DNA of 19,289 nucleotides. It comes from Bacteroidaceae bacterium (GTDB lineage Bacteria; Bacteroidota; Bacteroidia; Bacteroidales; Bacteroidaceae). Positions 13,745 to 19,289 of the stretch are shown piece after piece. The notes beneath the pieces are model-generated. The model was not told the DNA's origin. It worked only from the letters and a program-made list of their open reading frames with translations, and searched no databases. The stretch spans positions 1 to 19,289 of the forward strand of contig JAFYYO010000156.1 of the NCBI GenBank assembly GCA_017557475.1, in the 5' to 3' direction. Positions within the stretch are counted from its first letter, which is position 1; each line of letters opens with the position of its first letter. The translations under genes were made by a program, and so were the position numbers.

Positions 13745-14776
13745 TTACCTCATTTTCTCCAACAGCTTCTCTAGGAGGCGTGGAAGGGCATAGCGGTCGA
13801 GGGACTTTTCCTCGACCCATTGTCCTTTTGTTTCTTTATAGGCAGAGGGTAAGGTGATGCAGTAGAAGTCGGTGTGAAGACGTTGATGAGTGAGCTGATG
13901 AAGGATATCGCTTGCAACAAGCTGTAATTGACAATTCAATTGATAATTAAGCTTTTGTTCGATTTCTTTTGTTGTTAGTGGCTTCTCTGATTCAATCATC
14001 GGGAACTCGAAGAGGCCTTGCCAGATGTCGCCGCTGCCTCTGCGATGAAGGAGGACTTTTCCGTCTTCTGTGCGCGTATAAATATAGGTAAAGTAGCGGT
14101 CACGAACTGCAGTTTTCTTCGATTTCATCGGCAGTTTATCAACAAGATGCTCCTTTAGTGCCACGCAGGTTTCAGCCAGTGGACAGGCTTCGCAAAGCGG
14201 TGATGAGGGCTTGCACTGTAGGGCTCCGAAGTCCATGATGGCTTGATTGTAAAGGGCCGGGTGCCCGGTGTCGAGCATCTCGTCGGCAAGGGCTCGGAGC
14301 AACTTCTTTCCCTGAGTGGAATCGACAGGCTCGTTGATGCCGAAATGACGGGCAAGAACTCTCTGCACATTACCGTCGAGCACGGCATAAGGTTCCCCGA
14401 AGGCAAAGCTCATGATGGCTGCCGCAGTGTAGTCGCCAACTCCTGGCAAAGCCCGAACGAAGCTGTAATCCTTTGGGAAAGAGCCGACTTCTGCAATCTG
14501 CTTGGCTGCGGCATGAAGGTGACGGGCACGACTATAGTAACCCAATCCTTGCCAAAGTCGCATCACTTCCTCCTCGCTTGCCTTTGCCAAACTCTCAGCC
14601 GTTGGAAATCGCTCGGCAAAACGAAGGTAATAACTCATCCCTTGAACAATCTGCGTCTGCTGAAGGATGAACTCCGAGAGCATGATGAGGTAAGGATCGC
14701 TTGTCTGCCTCCATGGTAAATCGCGACCATTTGCTTTGTACCAAGTCTCAAGTTGAGTCGAAAAAGATGAAATCAT
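13745..14776 (-). CDS. mutY: A/G-specific adenine glycosylase MutY
   Basis: A 343-residue DNA repair enzyme that removes adenine mispaired with 8-oxoguanine. The HhH-GPD domain carries LSEFILQQTQ with catalytic Glu35, the hairpin LPGVGDYTAAA (110-120) and Asp134 in VLDGNVQRVLAR. The [4Fe-4S] cluster motif C-x6-C-x2-C-x5-C is complete (Cys188, 195, 198, 204). A NUDIX-like C-terminal domain (about 230-343, with HQLTHQRLHTDFY) recognises the oxidised guanine. Within that domain KLNYQLNCQLQL is encoded by an AATTATCAATTG-type simple repeat at 13925-13950, apparently an in-frame insertion. The start lies only about 5 bp from the -7 box, so the mRNA may be leaderless. Confidence 0.95.
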   Translation of the reverse strand: MISSFSTQLETWYKANGRDLPWRQTSDPYLIMLSEFILQQTQIVQGMSYYLRFAERFPTAESLAKASEEEVMRLWQGLGYYSRARHLHAAAKQIAEVGSFPKDYSFVRALPGVGDYTAAAIMSFAFGEPYAVLDGNVQRVLARHFGINEPVDSTQGKKLLRALADEMLDTGHPALYNQAIMDFGALQCKPSSPLCEACPLAETCVALKEHLVDKLPMKSKKTAVRDRYFTYIYTRTEDGKVLLHRRGSGDIWQGLFEFPMIESEKPLTTKEIEQKLNYQLNCQLQLVASDILHQLTHQRLHTDFYCITLPSAYKETKGQWVEEKSLDRYALPRLLEKLLEKMR

Positions 14777-14780
14777 GACA

Positions 14781-14788
14781 CAAAATTA
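14781..14788 (-). promoter_or_regulatory. -7 promoter box of mutY
   Basis: TAATTTTG on the minus strand matches TAnnTTTG. Only four bases separate it from the mutY ATG (14774-14776), so transcription should start at or next to the A of the start codon. A TTGACA lies further upstream, at a spacing slightly longer than usual. Confidence 0.55.
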
Positions 14789-14873
14789 GTGCTTTTTGAG
14801 CATGAAACATGTCAAGTGGCAACTTTTTTTTAATAAAAAAGAGCAAAACCTTTCGCCATTTGGAAAATAATTG

Positions 14874-14881
14874 TACCTTTG
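14874..14881 (+). promoter_or_regulatory. -7 promoter box of the COX24-type gene and rng
   Basis: TACCTTTG matches TAnnTTTG, 55 bp before the ATG at 14937. A TTTCG at the proper distance may be a weak -33 element. It is the only promoter I can see for the following small gene, the RNase E/G gene and the EEP gene. Confidence 0.6.
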
Positions 14882-14936
14882 CAGTCCGAAAATATATAAT
14901 TACACATAATAGTACTAACTGTAAATACCTAAAATT

Positions 14937-15026
14937 ATGCCAAACGGAAAGAAGCATAAGAGGCACAAGATGTCTACGCACAAGCGTAAGAAGAGACTGA
15001 GAAAGAACAGACATAAGAGCAAGTAA
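14937..15026 (+). CDS. AURKAIP1/COX24-type 29-residue basic protein
   Basis: A very short gene, too small for usual ORF cut-offs. The 29-residue product begins MPNGKKHKRHKMSTHKRKKR and continues LRKNRHKSK. More than half of the residues are Lys, Arg or His, and the RHKMSTHKRKKRLRKNRHK core is the AURKAIP1/COX24 domain signature found as short proteins throughout Bacteroidetes. The eukaryotic relative (mS38/AURKAIP1) is a small-subunit mitoribosome protein, so an rRNA-binding ribosome-associated role is likely by analogy. It has its own promoter (14874) and lies 102 bp upstream of the RNase E/G gene, with a terminator-like hairpin in between. Codon use is Lys-AAG/Arg-CGT/AGA rich. Confidence 0.85.
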   Translation: MPNGKKHKRHKMSTHKRKKRLRKNRHKSK

Positions 15027-15080
15027 AACTTCTTGGATGCTAAGCACCAAGGCGCGCTTTTAATGCACGGAGCTCAGGCC

Positions 15081-15118
15081 AAAAGGTGACAGTACTCAGC
15101 TCTGTCACCTTTTTCTTT
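15081..15118 (+). terminator. Terminator-like hairpin in the rng leader
   Basis: AAAAGGTGACAG (15081-15092) pairs perfectly with CTGTCACCTTTT (15102-15113) around a 9-nt loop, and TTTTTCTTT overlaps and follows the 3' arm. It stands between the COX24-type gene and the RNase E/G start at 15129, with no promoter found after it. It may set the ratio between the abundant small protein and RNase E/G, or serve as an attenuator or autoregulatory cleavage site. Confidence 0.7.
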
Positions 15119-15128
15119 GAAAACAAGA

Positions 15129-16709
15129 ATGGACGTTACAAGCGAACTCTACATCGACGTACAGCCGAAGAAAATCTCCATCGCACTGACTGAGGACAAG
15201 CGACTGGCAGAGTATCAGGAGGAGGAACAGAGCGTTTCTTACTCCGTGGGCAACGTGTATCTGGCGAAAGTCAAGAAGCTCATGCCTGGACTCAATGCCT
15301 GCTTTGTCAATGTCGGTCACGAACGCGATGCCTTCTTGCATTACCTCGACCTCGGTTTGCAGTTCGCGTCCTACGCCAAGTACCTCAAACAAGTACAGAG
15401 CGACCGCAAGAATCTCTATTCCTTCGAGAAGGCTTCGCTCTTGCCGGAACTTCCCAAGGACGGGAGCGTGCAGACGACTCTGCAACAAGGTCAGGAAATC
15501 CTTGTGCAGATTGTTAAGGAACCCATAAACACCAAAGGCCCTCGCCTGAGTTGCGACCTCTCCTTCCCTGGTCGTTTTCTTGTCTTCGAGCCTTTTGGCG
15601 ACAGGGTTTCCGTCTCCACGAAAATCAAGAGCAGTGCCGAAAGAGCACGCCTGAAGCAAGTCATCGAAAGCATCAAGCCCAAGAATTGCAGTATCATTGT
15701 TCGAACTGTGGCTGAGGGCAAGCGAACAGGCGAATTGGATGCCGAGATGAAAGTCCTCGTGGCTCGATGGGAAGGCATTCTTCGTAAGGTTCAGCAAGCC
15801 AAGGATTTGCCGATGCTTGTCCACGAAGAGACGAGCAGAACGGTTGCCATGCTTCGCGACCTCTTCAACCCGAGTTACGAGAATATCTACGTCAACAATG
15901 CCGATGTCTATAAGGAGGTTCACGATTATGTCAGCCTGATTGCTCCTGAGCGGGCAGGTGTGGTGAAGCTCTACAAAGGCAATCTCCCCATCTTCGACAA
16001 CTTCGACATCACTCGTCAGATTAAGTCAGGCTTCGGCCGAACCGTTTCTTACAAGCACGGAGCCTACCTCATCATCGAGCATACGGAAGCCCTTCATGTG
16101 GTGGATGTCAATAGTGGAAACCGAACTCGAAACGCTGATAGCCAAGAAGCAAATGCCCTCGAGGTCAATCTTGGAGCGGCAGACGAACTTGCTCGTCAGC
16201 TCAGGTTGCGAGACATGGGCGGCATCATCGTTGTGGACTTCATCGATATGAAGTTGGCGGAAGACCGTCAGCAACTTTATGAGCACATGTGTGAGCTGAT
16301 GAAACGCGACCGTGCTCGCCATAACATCCTGCCCTTGAGCAAGTTCTGTCTGATGCAAATCACTCGTCAGAGGGTGCGTCCTGTTATGGATGTGGCAGTC
16401 GAGGAGGCTTGCCCAACTTGTCAGGGAACTGGTCAAATCAAGAGTAGTTTCCTCTTCCATAAGGTTTTGGAGGGCAAGATCAAGTTCCTCTACCACAAAC
16501 TAGGCGTGAAGCGTTTCACCCTTCATGTGCATCCTTATGTGGCTGCTTACCTGAATCAAGGTGTTTTGAGTCTGCGTCGGAAGTGGCAACTCAAGTATGG
16601 CTTGGGCGTGAAGGTCATTCCAAGTCAGAAACTTGCCTTCCTTCAGTACGAGTTCTACGATAAGGATGGACAGGAAATCGACATGAAGGAGGAGGTCGAA
16701 ATCCGATGA
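15129..16709 (+). CDS. rng: Ribonuclease E/G family endoribonuclease
   Basis: A 526-residue RNase E/G catalytic core for mRNA decay and rRNA/tRNA processing. The N-terminal TSELYIDVQPKKISIAL is the family start, then an S1 domain (GNVYLAKVKKLMPGLNACFVNVG, about 39-61). The 5' sensor/RNase H-like core follows, and the DNase I-like active site has VVDVNSGNR and GGIIVVDFIDM, with the two metal-binding Asp residues equivalent to E. coli Asp303 and Asp346. The zinc-link motif is CPTCQGTG. The protein ends after the small C-terminal domain and lacks the long degradosome scaffold of E. coli RNase E. The ATG at 15129 fits homologues; an upstream TTG (15117) lies in the hairpin's T run. It overlaps the next gene by 4 bp. 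Confidence 0.93.
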   Translation: MDVTSELYIDVQPKKISIALTEDKRLAEYQEEEQSVSYSVGNVYLAKVKKLMPGLNACFVNVGHERDAFLHYLDLGLQFASYAKYLKQVQSDRKNLYSFEKASLLPELPKDGSVQTTLQQGQEILVQIVKEPINTKGPRLSCDLSFPGRFLVFEPFGDRVSVSTKIKSSAERARLKQVIESIKPKNCSIIVRTVAEGKRTGELDAEMKVLVARWEGILRKVQQAKDLPMLVHEETSRTVAMLRDLFNPSYENIYVNNADVYKEVHDYVSLIAPERAGVVKLYKGNLPIFDNFDITRQIKSGFGRTVSYKHGAYLIIEHTEALHVVDVNSGNRTRNADSQEANALEVNLGAADELARQLRLRDMGGIIVVDFIDMKLAEDRQQLYEHMCELMKRDRARHNILPLSKFCLMQITRQRVRPVMDVAVEEACPTCQGTGQIKSSFLFHKVLEGKIKFLYHKLGVKRFTLHVHPYVAAYLNQGVLSLRRKWQLKYGLGVKVIPSQKLAFLQYEFYDKDGQEIDMKEEVEIR

Positions 16710-17470
16710 AAAGGACAATATTTTGCTTGATTATTGCACTTTTAGGAGCAACTTTCTCTGCTTCCGTGCAAGCCAAAAAGGTGCGGAATCTCCGCCTTAC
16801 ATCTTATAATATACAGCATGGCGAAGGTCTCGACAAGAAGATTGACCACGCTCGACAGGCAAAGATTCTGCGCAAGGATCGTACTCAAGTTGCTGCCATT
16901 CAAGAGGTTGATAGCGTGACAAGGCGTAATGGAGGCCTTTATTCGCTTGAGGAGATTGGTCGCAAAGCCAAGATGTTCAGCACCTTCGCTCCAGCTATCA
17001 ATTTTCAAGGAGGCAAATACGGCATCGGTATTCTCAGCAAGAAGCAGCCGATGAGCGTGCGCCGTATCGCTCTTCCTGGTCGTGAAGAGCCACGAATGCT
17101 CTTGGTGGCTGAGTTCAAGCATTATGTTGTGGCTTGCACTCACCTTAGCCTGACCGACGAAGACCGCATGTTGAGCATCCCTATTATTGTGGAAGAGGCA
17201 AAGAAGTGGTCAAAGCCTTTCATCCTGATGGGCGACCTGAACGACGAGCCTGGAATGCCTTTCTACAAGGAGATGCAGAAGCATTTCCTCTTCCTCAACC
17301 CGTCTTACGATAAGACTTTCCCAGCCGACAAACCCGACATCTGCATCGATCATGTGGCAATCTTCGTGCCCACTCCAGATGCTACAATCTCCTACTATCG
17401 CACTTGGGTAGGGGAGGAGACTTCGTCCGACCACCGTCCTTTGCACGCAAGGCTCGGTCTTTATCAATGA
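16706..17470 (+). CDS. Secreted endonuclease/exonuclease/phosphatase family protein
   Basis: A 254-residue DNase I-like (EEP fold) metal-dependent phosphoesterase, exported by a signal peptide (about 1-23, ending SVQA). All motif blocks of the fold are present: SYNIQHGEG with Asn35, AAIQEVD with the metal-binding Glu67, YGIGILSK, ACTHLSLTDEDR (His of the active site), MGDLNDEPG, and the C-terminal IDHV and SSDHRPL with catalytic Asp-His. Family members hydrolyse phosphodiesters or phosphomonoesters on nucleic acids, sphingomyelin or inositol phosphates. The substrate is unknown, and the periplasmic or surface location makes extracellular nucleic acid or phospholipid head groups plausible. ATG overlaps the rng TGA (ATGA), so the two are coupled, although their locations differ. 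Confidence 0.87.
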   Translation: MKRTIFCLIIALLGATFSASVQAKKVRNLRLTSYNIQHGEGLDKKIDHARQAKILRKDRTQVAAIQEVDSVTRRNGGLYSLEEIGRKAKMFSTFAPAINFQGGKYGIGILSKKQPMSVRRIALPGREEPRMLLVAEFKHYVVACTHLSLTDEDRMLSIPIIVEEAKKWSKPFILMGDLNDEPGMPFYKEMQKHFLFLNPSYDKTFPADKPDICIDHVAIFVPTPDATISYYRTWVGEETSSDHRPLHARLGLYQ

Positions 17471-17475
17471 ACACA

Positions 17476-17505
17476 AAAAGCACACGGCTTTTCTTGCACT
17501 TTTTC
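17476..17505 (+). terminator. Weak terminator after the EEP gene
   Basis: AAAAGC (17476-17481) pairs with GCTTTT (17487-17492) around ACACG, followed by CTTGCACTTTTT. The stem has only two G-C pairs, so efficiency is doubtful. It precedes the promoter of the next gene. Confidence 0.35.
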
Positions 17506-17525
17506 ATGATATTTTCATAACTTTG
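17494..17525 (+). promoter_or_regulatory. Promoter of the four-helix membrane protein gene
   Basis: TTG (17494-17496), 21 bp, then TAACTTTG (17518-17525), matching the Bacteroidetes consensus, 26 bp before the ATG at 17552. Confidence 0.6.
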
Positions 17526-17551
17526 CGGCAGAAATCTTAAATCGCATAGTT

Positions 17552-17929
17552 ATGAATAATCTCATTGTTGATGCTTGGCCTGTATGGGGAATGGTAATTG
17601 CCATTATGACCATTGTGTACCTGCTTTGGCCGTCGAAACTCATGAAGAAGAACGAGTATGTGATGTTTTTCCTCAGTTCTTTCAGCATTTATTGGCTGCT
17701 GATGTTGCTCCTGCATATTTATTTAGGAGGCTTTCACCACAAGACCGACTTGACGGGCACAATGTTTATGGCGTGTCTAATTCCTTGGATAACAATTACT
17801 CACCTTTTCTTTCCCTTCAAACACACGAAGCGAAATCCGCAATTCACCTTTCTTTCGGTGGCTTTCACGAGCATTATGATTCTCCTTCTTGCCGTGGTAT
17901 GGATACTGGTGCAATTCAGCAACATGTAG
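17552..17929 (+). CDS. Small four-helix membrane protein of unknown function
   Basis: A 125-residue inner-membrane protein with hydrophobic helices at about 7-26, 36-58, 68-87 and 98-121. Short charged loops (KLMKKNE and KHTKRNPQ) suggest both termini are periplasmic by the positive-inside rule, though I am not certain. I do not recognise a family. Residues such as HIYLGGFHH give a His-containing loop between helices 2 and 3, which could bind a metal but may be chance. It has its own promoter. Its last 31 bp overlap the possible start of the HTH lipoprotein gene in another frame, so the two are probably transcribed together. Confidence 0.75.
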   Translation: MNNLIVDAWPVWGMVIAIMTIVYLLWPSKLMKKNEYVMFFLSSFSIYWLLMLLLHIYLGGFHHKTDLTGTMFMACLIPWITITHLFFPFKHTKRNPQFTFLSVAFTSIMILLLAVVWILVQFSNM

Positions 17930-18738
17930 AGGAACAGCCTCACCCCAGCCCTCTCCAAAGGAGAGGGAGACTGTTCTTCCTTCTTCTCATTTCTCTTTTG
18001 AGTGCGTGTTCCGACTATTCTGTCCGAGAGAAGTTGGTGCTCGCAGATAGTCTTAGTGTGGTTAATGCCGATAGTTCTTTGTTCATTTTGAACGAGTTGG
18101 AAGCCGAAACTCCTAATTGGAAGGAGAGCGACAGGCTTTACTTCAATCAGATTTGGCACAGAGCGAAGGCTGAAATCTATCTTCGAGAGAGCCCGAACGA
18201 CTCGATGCAGAGGGAACTTTTGCAGGAACAAGAGGAAGTCTTGAAAGTCTCCCAAAGGCGTTCAGAAAGGGTTGTGGCAACGATTGTGGCAATTTTGATA
18301 GGCTTGCTTCTCTTGGCAGGTTTGCTCATCTTCCGTTTTGTGTTCCTTCGAAAGGAAAGCGAGCGAAGGCAAAAGAAGCAGATGTTCTTCCATGAAAAGA
18401 ATGCTCACAGAATCGCCATTTCTCCCGAAACGATTGAAATGCAAAGGCGATGTGCGGCTTCGGAAGTGCCTTCGGAAGACGAGTGGATGCGCTTTCAGGC
18501 GATGATTGACCGCAATTGTGAAGGGTTCGCTCAGCGTCTCTCGTCAGTCTATAAACTCAGCACGCAAGAACTTCGTGTTTGTCTCCTGATAAAAGCAAAC
18601 TTCAAACCCTCCGAAATCGCCGTCTTGACGGTACATAGCAAAGAGGCCATCACCTCCACTCGTCGGCGTCTGTACAAGAAGATGACCGGCCTCGACGGAA
18701 CCCCCGAAATGCTGGACGAATTCATACGCCACGCCTAA
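17899..18738 (+). CDS. Shortened membrane-tethered HTH lipoprotein, start uncertain
   Basis: Resembles the Bacteroidales signalling proteins made of a lipoprotein signal, TPR repeats, one membrane helix, a coiled coil and a LuxR-like HTH. Present here (279-residue version): signal RLFFLLLISLLSAC with lipobox Cys37, the typical VREKLVLADSLSVVNADSSL segment (42-61), a membrane helix at 125-150, a basic coil (RKESERRQKKQ), and a C-terminal HTH (220-264, LSTQELRVCLLIKANFKPSE then TRRRLYKKMTG). The TPR block, normally some 200-300 residues between signal and helix, is missing; only about 60 residues remain. The 5' end contains a palindromic repeat (17938-17969) directly before the signal peptide. 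The only in-frame ATG nearby is 17899, giving an unusual long hydrophilic leader (MDTGAIQQHVEEQPHPSPLQ). It may be a functional mini-version or a decaying gene. The stop codon is inside repeat array B. Confidence 0.65.
   Translation: MDTGAIQQHVEEQPHPSPLQRRGRLFFLLLISLLSACSDYSVREKLVLADSLSVVNADSSLFILNELEAETPNWKESDRLYFNQIWHRAKAEIYLRESPNDSMQRELLQEQEEVLKVSQRRSERVVATIVAILIGLLLLAGLLIFRFVFLRKESERRQKKQMFFHEKNAHRIAISPETIEMQRRCAASEVPSEDEWMRFQAMIDRNCEGFAQRLSSVYKLSTQELRVCLLIKANFKPSEIAVLTVHSKEAITSTRRRLYKKMTGLDGTPEMLDEFIRHA
17938..17969 (+). repeat. REP-like palindromic element
   Basis: CCTCACCCCAG followed by an 8-bp perfect hairpin CCCTCTCC-AAA-GGAGAGGG (17949-17967) and AG. Sequences of this type (CCTCACCCC, then a CCCTCTCC/GGAGAGGG palindrome) are dispersed in many bacterial genomes; translated they give the familiar 'SPSPLERAGVR'-like peptide, as the minus strand does here. 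It lies between the stop of the membrane protein gene and the signal peptide of the HTH lipoprotein. Confidence 0.7.
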
Positions 18739-18757
18739 TTGCCAAACTAGGCGTGGC
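18728..18757. other. Perfect inverted repeat over the HTH gene stop codon
   Basis: GCCACGCCTA (18728-18737) is the exact reverse complement of TAGGCGTGGC (18748-18757), separated by 10 bp. The left arm contains the last codons and most of the stop codon; the right arm is the first eight-base block of array B. The RNA would fold into a 10-bp hairpin capable of shielding the 3' end or terminating, though no T run follows. Confidence 0.7.
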
Positions 18758-18901
18758 TAATTGCTCAACTAGACGTGGCTAATTGCTCAACTAGACGTGC
18801 CTAGTTCGCAAACATAACGTGGAATGTTTCCAAACATAGCGTGTTATGATGGCCAACATAACGTGTTACGTTTGCAAAGATCGCGTGTGTCGTCGGGCAA
18901 C
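18748..18901 (+). repeat. Array B: seven 22-bp units with RCGTG core
   Basis: Units begin at 18748, 18770, 18792, 18814, 18836, 18858 and 18880, each exactly 22 bp, with R at position 4 and CGTG at positions 5-8 in all seven. The first three are of the TAGRCGTG type, the next three of the ATARCGTG type, and the last is ATCGCGTG. The tail of an eighth, partial unit (18734-18747) covers the stop of the HTH gene. The array lies between two convergent genes. It shares unit length, core and orientation with array A, more than 8 kb away. Confidence 0.85.
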
Positions 18902-18937
18902 TTCACTGCAGTCGTTTTGATTCGCGACTAGTGAGAA

Positions 18938-19289
18938 TTATCGATTAAGTTTGACTGTGCGGCGGCGACCATTAAGCTCCCATGTGATGATGTAAAGACC
19001 ACGGGGCAGGTTGGCGAGTGTTGTGCCATCGCAAGCGCGGAAGGTTCGTTGGAGTCGACCTGTGCTGTCGTATAGGCGAACGGTGAAGCGCAGCGCGTTG
19101 ATGTCATCGGTGCCGAAGTGGAGACGTCCGCTGTAGGGGTCGTATGCCAGTGCAAAGTCTATGTCGCCATTGATATTGTCGATGGCATCGATGTCAGGCC
19201 CAATTGCGTCCACAGCAGTGATGTCCCAAAGGCGGTTCTTGGACGTGGCATTGCGGTCGTTGCTGGTGTAGCTAAGCACCGCTGTACCA
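18938..19289 (-). CDS. C-terminal part of a secreted protein with sorting-type tail (partial)
   Basis: The frame is open to the window edge, so this is the 3' part of a larger gene that begins beyond 19289. At least 116 residues are visible. The segment ALAYDPYSGRLHFGTDDINA followed by FTVRLYDSTGRLQRTFRACD, then LANLPRGLYIITWELNGRRR, ends in VKLNR. The 'vrlYDstGRl ... lprGlYii ...' pattern over the last 60 residues is a beta-sandwich C-terminal domain like those used for type IX secretion/sorting in Bacteroidetes. The function of the rest of the protein cannot be read. It converges on array B and the HTH lipoprotein gene, leaving 36 bp between array and stop. Confidence 0.7.
   Translation of the reverse strand, partial: GTAVLSYTSNDRNATSKNRLWDITAVDAIGPDIDAIDNINGDIDFALAYDPYSGRLHFGTDDINALRFTVRLYDSTGRLQRTFRACDGTTLANLPRGLYIITWELNGRRRTVKLNR

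Noticed and set aside
15105..15923. Minus-strand 272-residue frame opposite the RNase E/G gene
   Set aside because: It is antisense to the conserved S1 and core regions of RNase E/G and shows no family motif.
17575..17898. 5' part of the long ORF that runs into the HTH lipoprotein frame
   Set aside because: The region before 17899 overlaps the four-helix membrane protein in another frame and its translation (Cys/His-rich, non-hydrophobic) looks like a shadow. The real gene must start at or after 17899.
18748..18901. Array B as coding repeat (repeat protein)
   Set aside because: A 22-bp period is not a multiple of three, and TAG/TAA stops appear in the units in all forward frames.
1..19289. 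tRNA, rRNA, insertion sequence or prophage genes
   Set aside because: No cloverleaf with GTTCRA-type T arm, no rRNA segment, and no transposase or integrase frame was recognised on either strand.

Overview
The window looks like a chromosomal segment of a Bacteroidales bacterium, most likely a member of the Prevotellaceae. Nine genes have the Bacteroidetes -7 promoter box TAnnTTTG directly upstream. The gene set is also typical of the group: the rlmN/DUF4837/PdxA-like/sigma-54 regulator/lptE/TPR/secG cluster, a 29-residue AURKAIP1/COX24-type basic protein before an RNase E/G gene, a membrane-tethered HTH lipoprotein, a GH109-type Gfo/Idh/MocA protein, a GH30 enzyme, and C-terminal tails resembling type IX secretion sorting domains. 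The genus is inferred from general resemblance, not from a search.

Left part (1-7743, all genes on the minus strand). An AT-rich gene-free stretch is followed by cutC. Its leader holds a promoter and an intrinsic terminator about 80 nt apart. Next is a BadF/NAGK-type kinase gene, then a tightly packed seven-gene operon read from 7743 down to 2030: rlmN, a DUF4837 lipoprotein, a PdxA-like protein without catalytic residues, a sigma-54 activator without a receiver domain (GAFTSA instead of GAFTGA), lptE, a TPR-like protein and secG. A strong terminator follows secG. Gaps in this operon are between -8 and +12 bp. It joins rRNA modification with envelope biogenesis (LPS transport, Sec translocation).

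Middle part (7744-14776). A divergent promoter region starts a secreted GH109-like protein. A 5-formyltetrahydrofolate cyclo-ligase gene overlaps its end. An array of 22-bp units follows, then a small secreted protein of unknown function, a secreted GH30 glycosidase, a small membrane protein (DUF5362-like), and mutY in convergent orientation.

Right part (14777-19289). Divergently from mutY come the small COX24-type gene, a hairpin/terminator, the RNase E/G gene and an overlapping endonuclease/exonuclease/phosphatase-family gene. After these come a four-helix membrane protein, a shortened HTH lipoprotein whose 5' end contains a palindromic repeat, a second array of the same 22-bp units, and the C-terminal end of a large secreted protein cut by the window edge.

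The most unusual structure is the pair of 22-bp-periodic arrays (10027-10180 and 18748-18901). All 14 units are exactly in register, each has RCGTG at unit positions 4-8, and the flanking bases covary to keep dyad symmetry. They are not CRISPRs and not coding. They could be clustered protein-binding sites, structured 3' ends, or a mobile repeat family.
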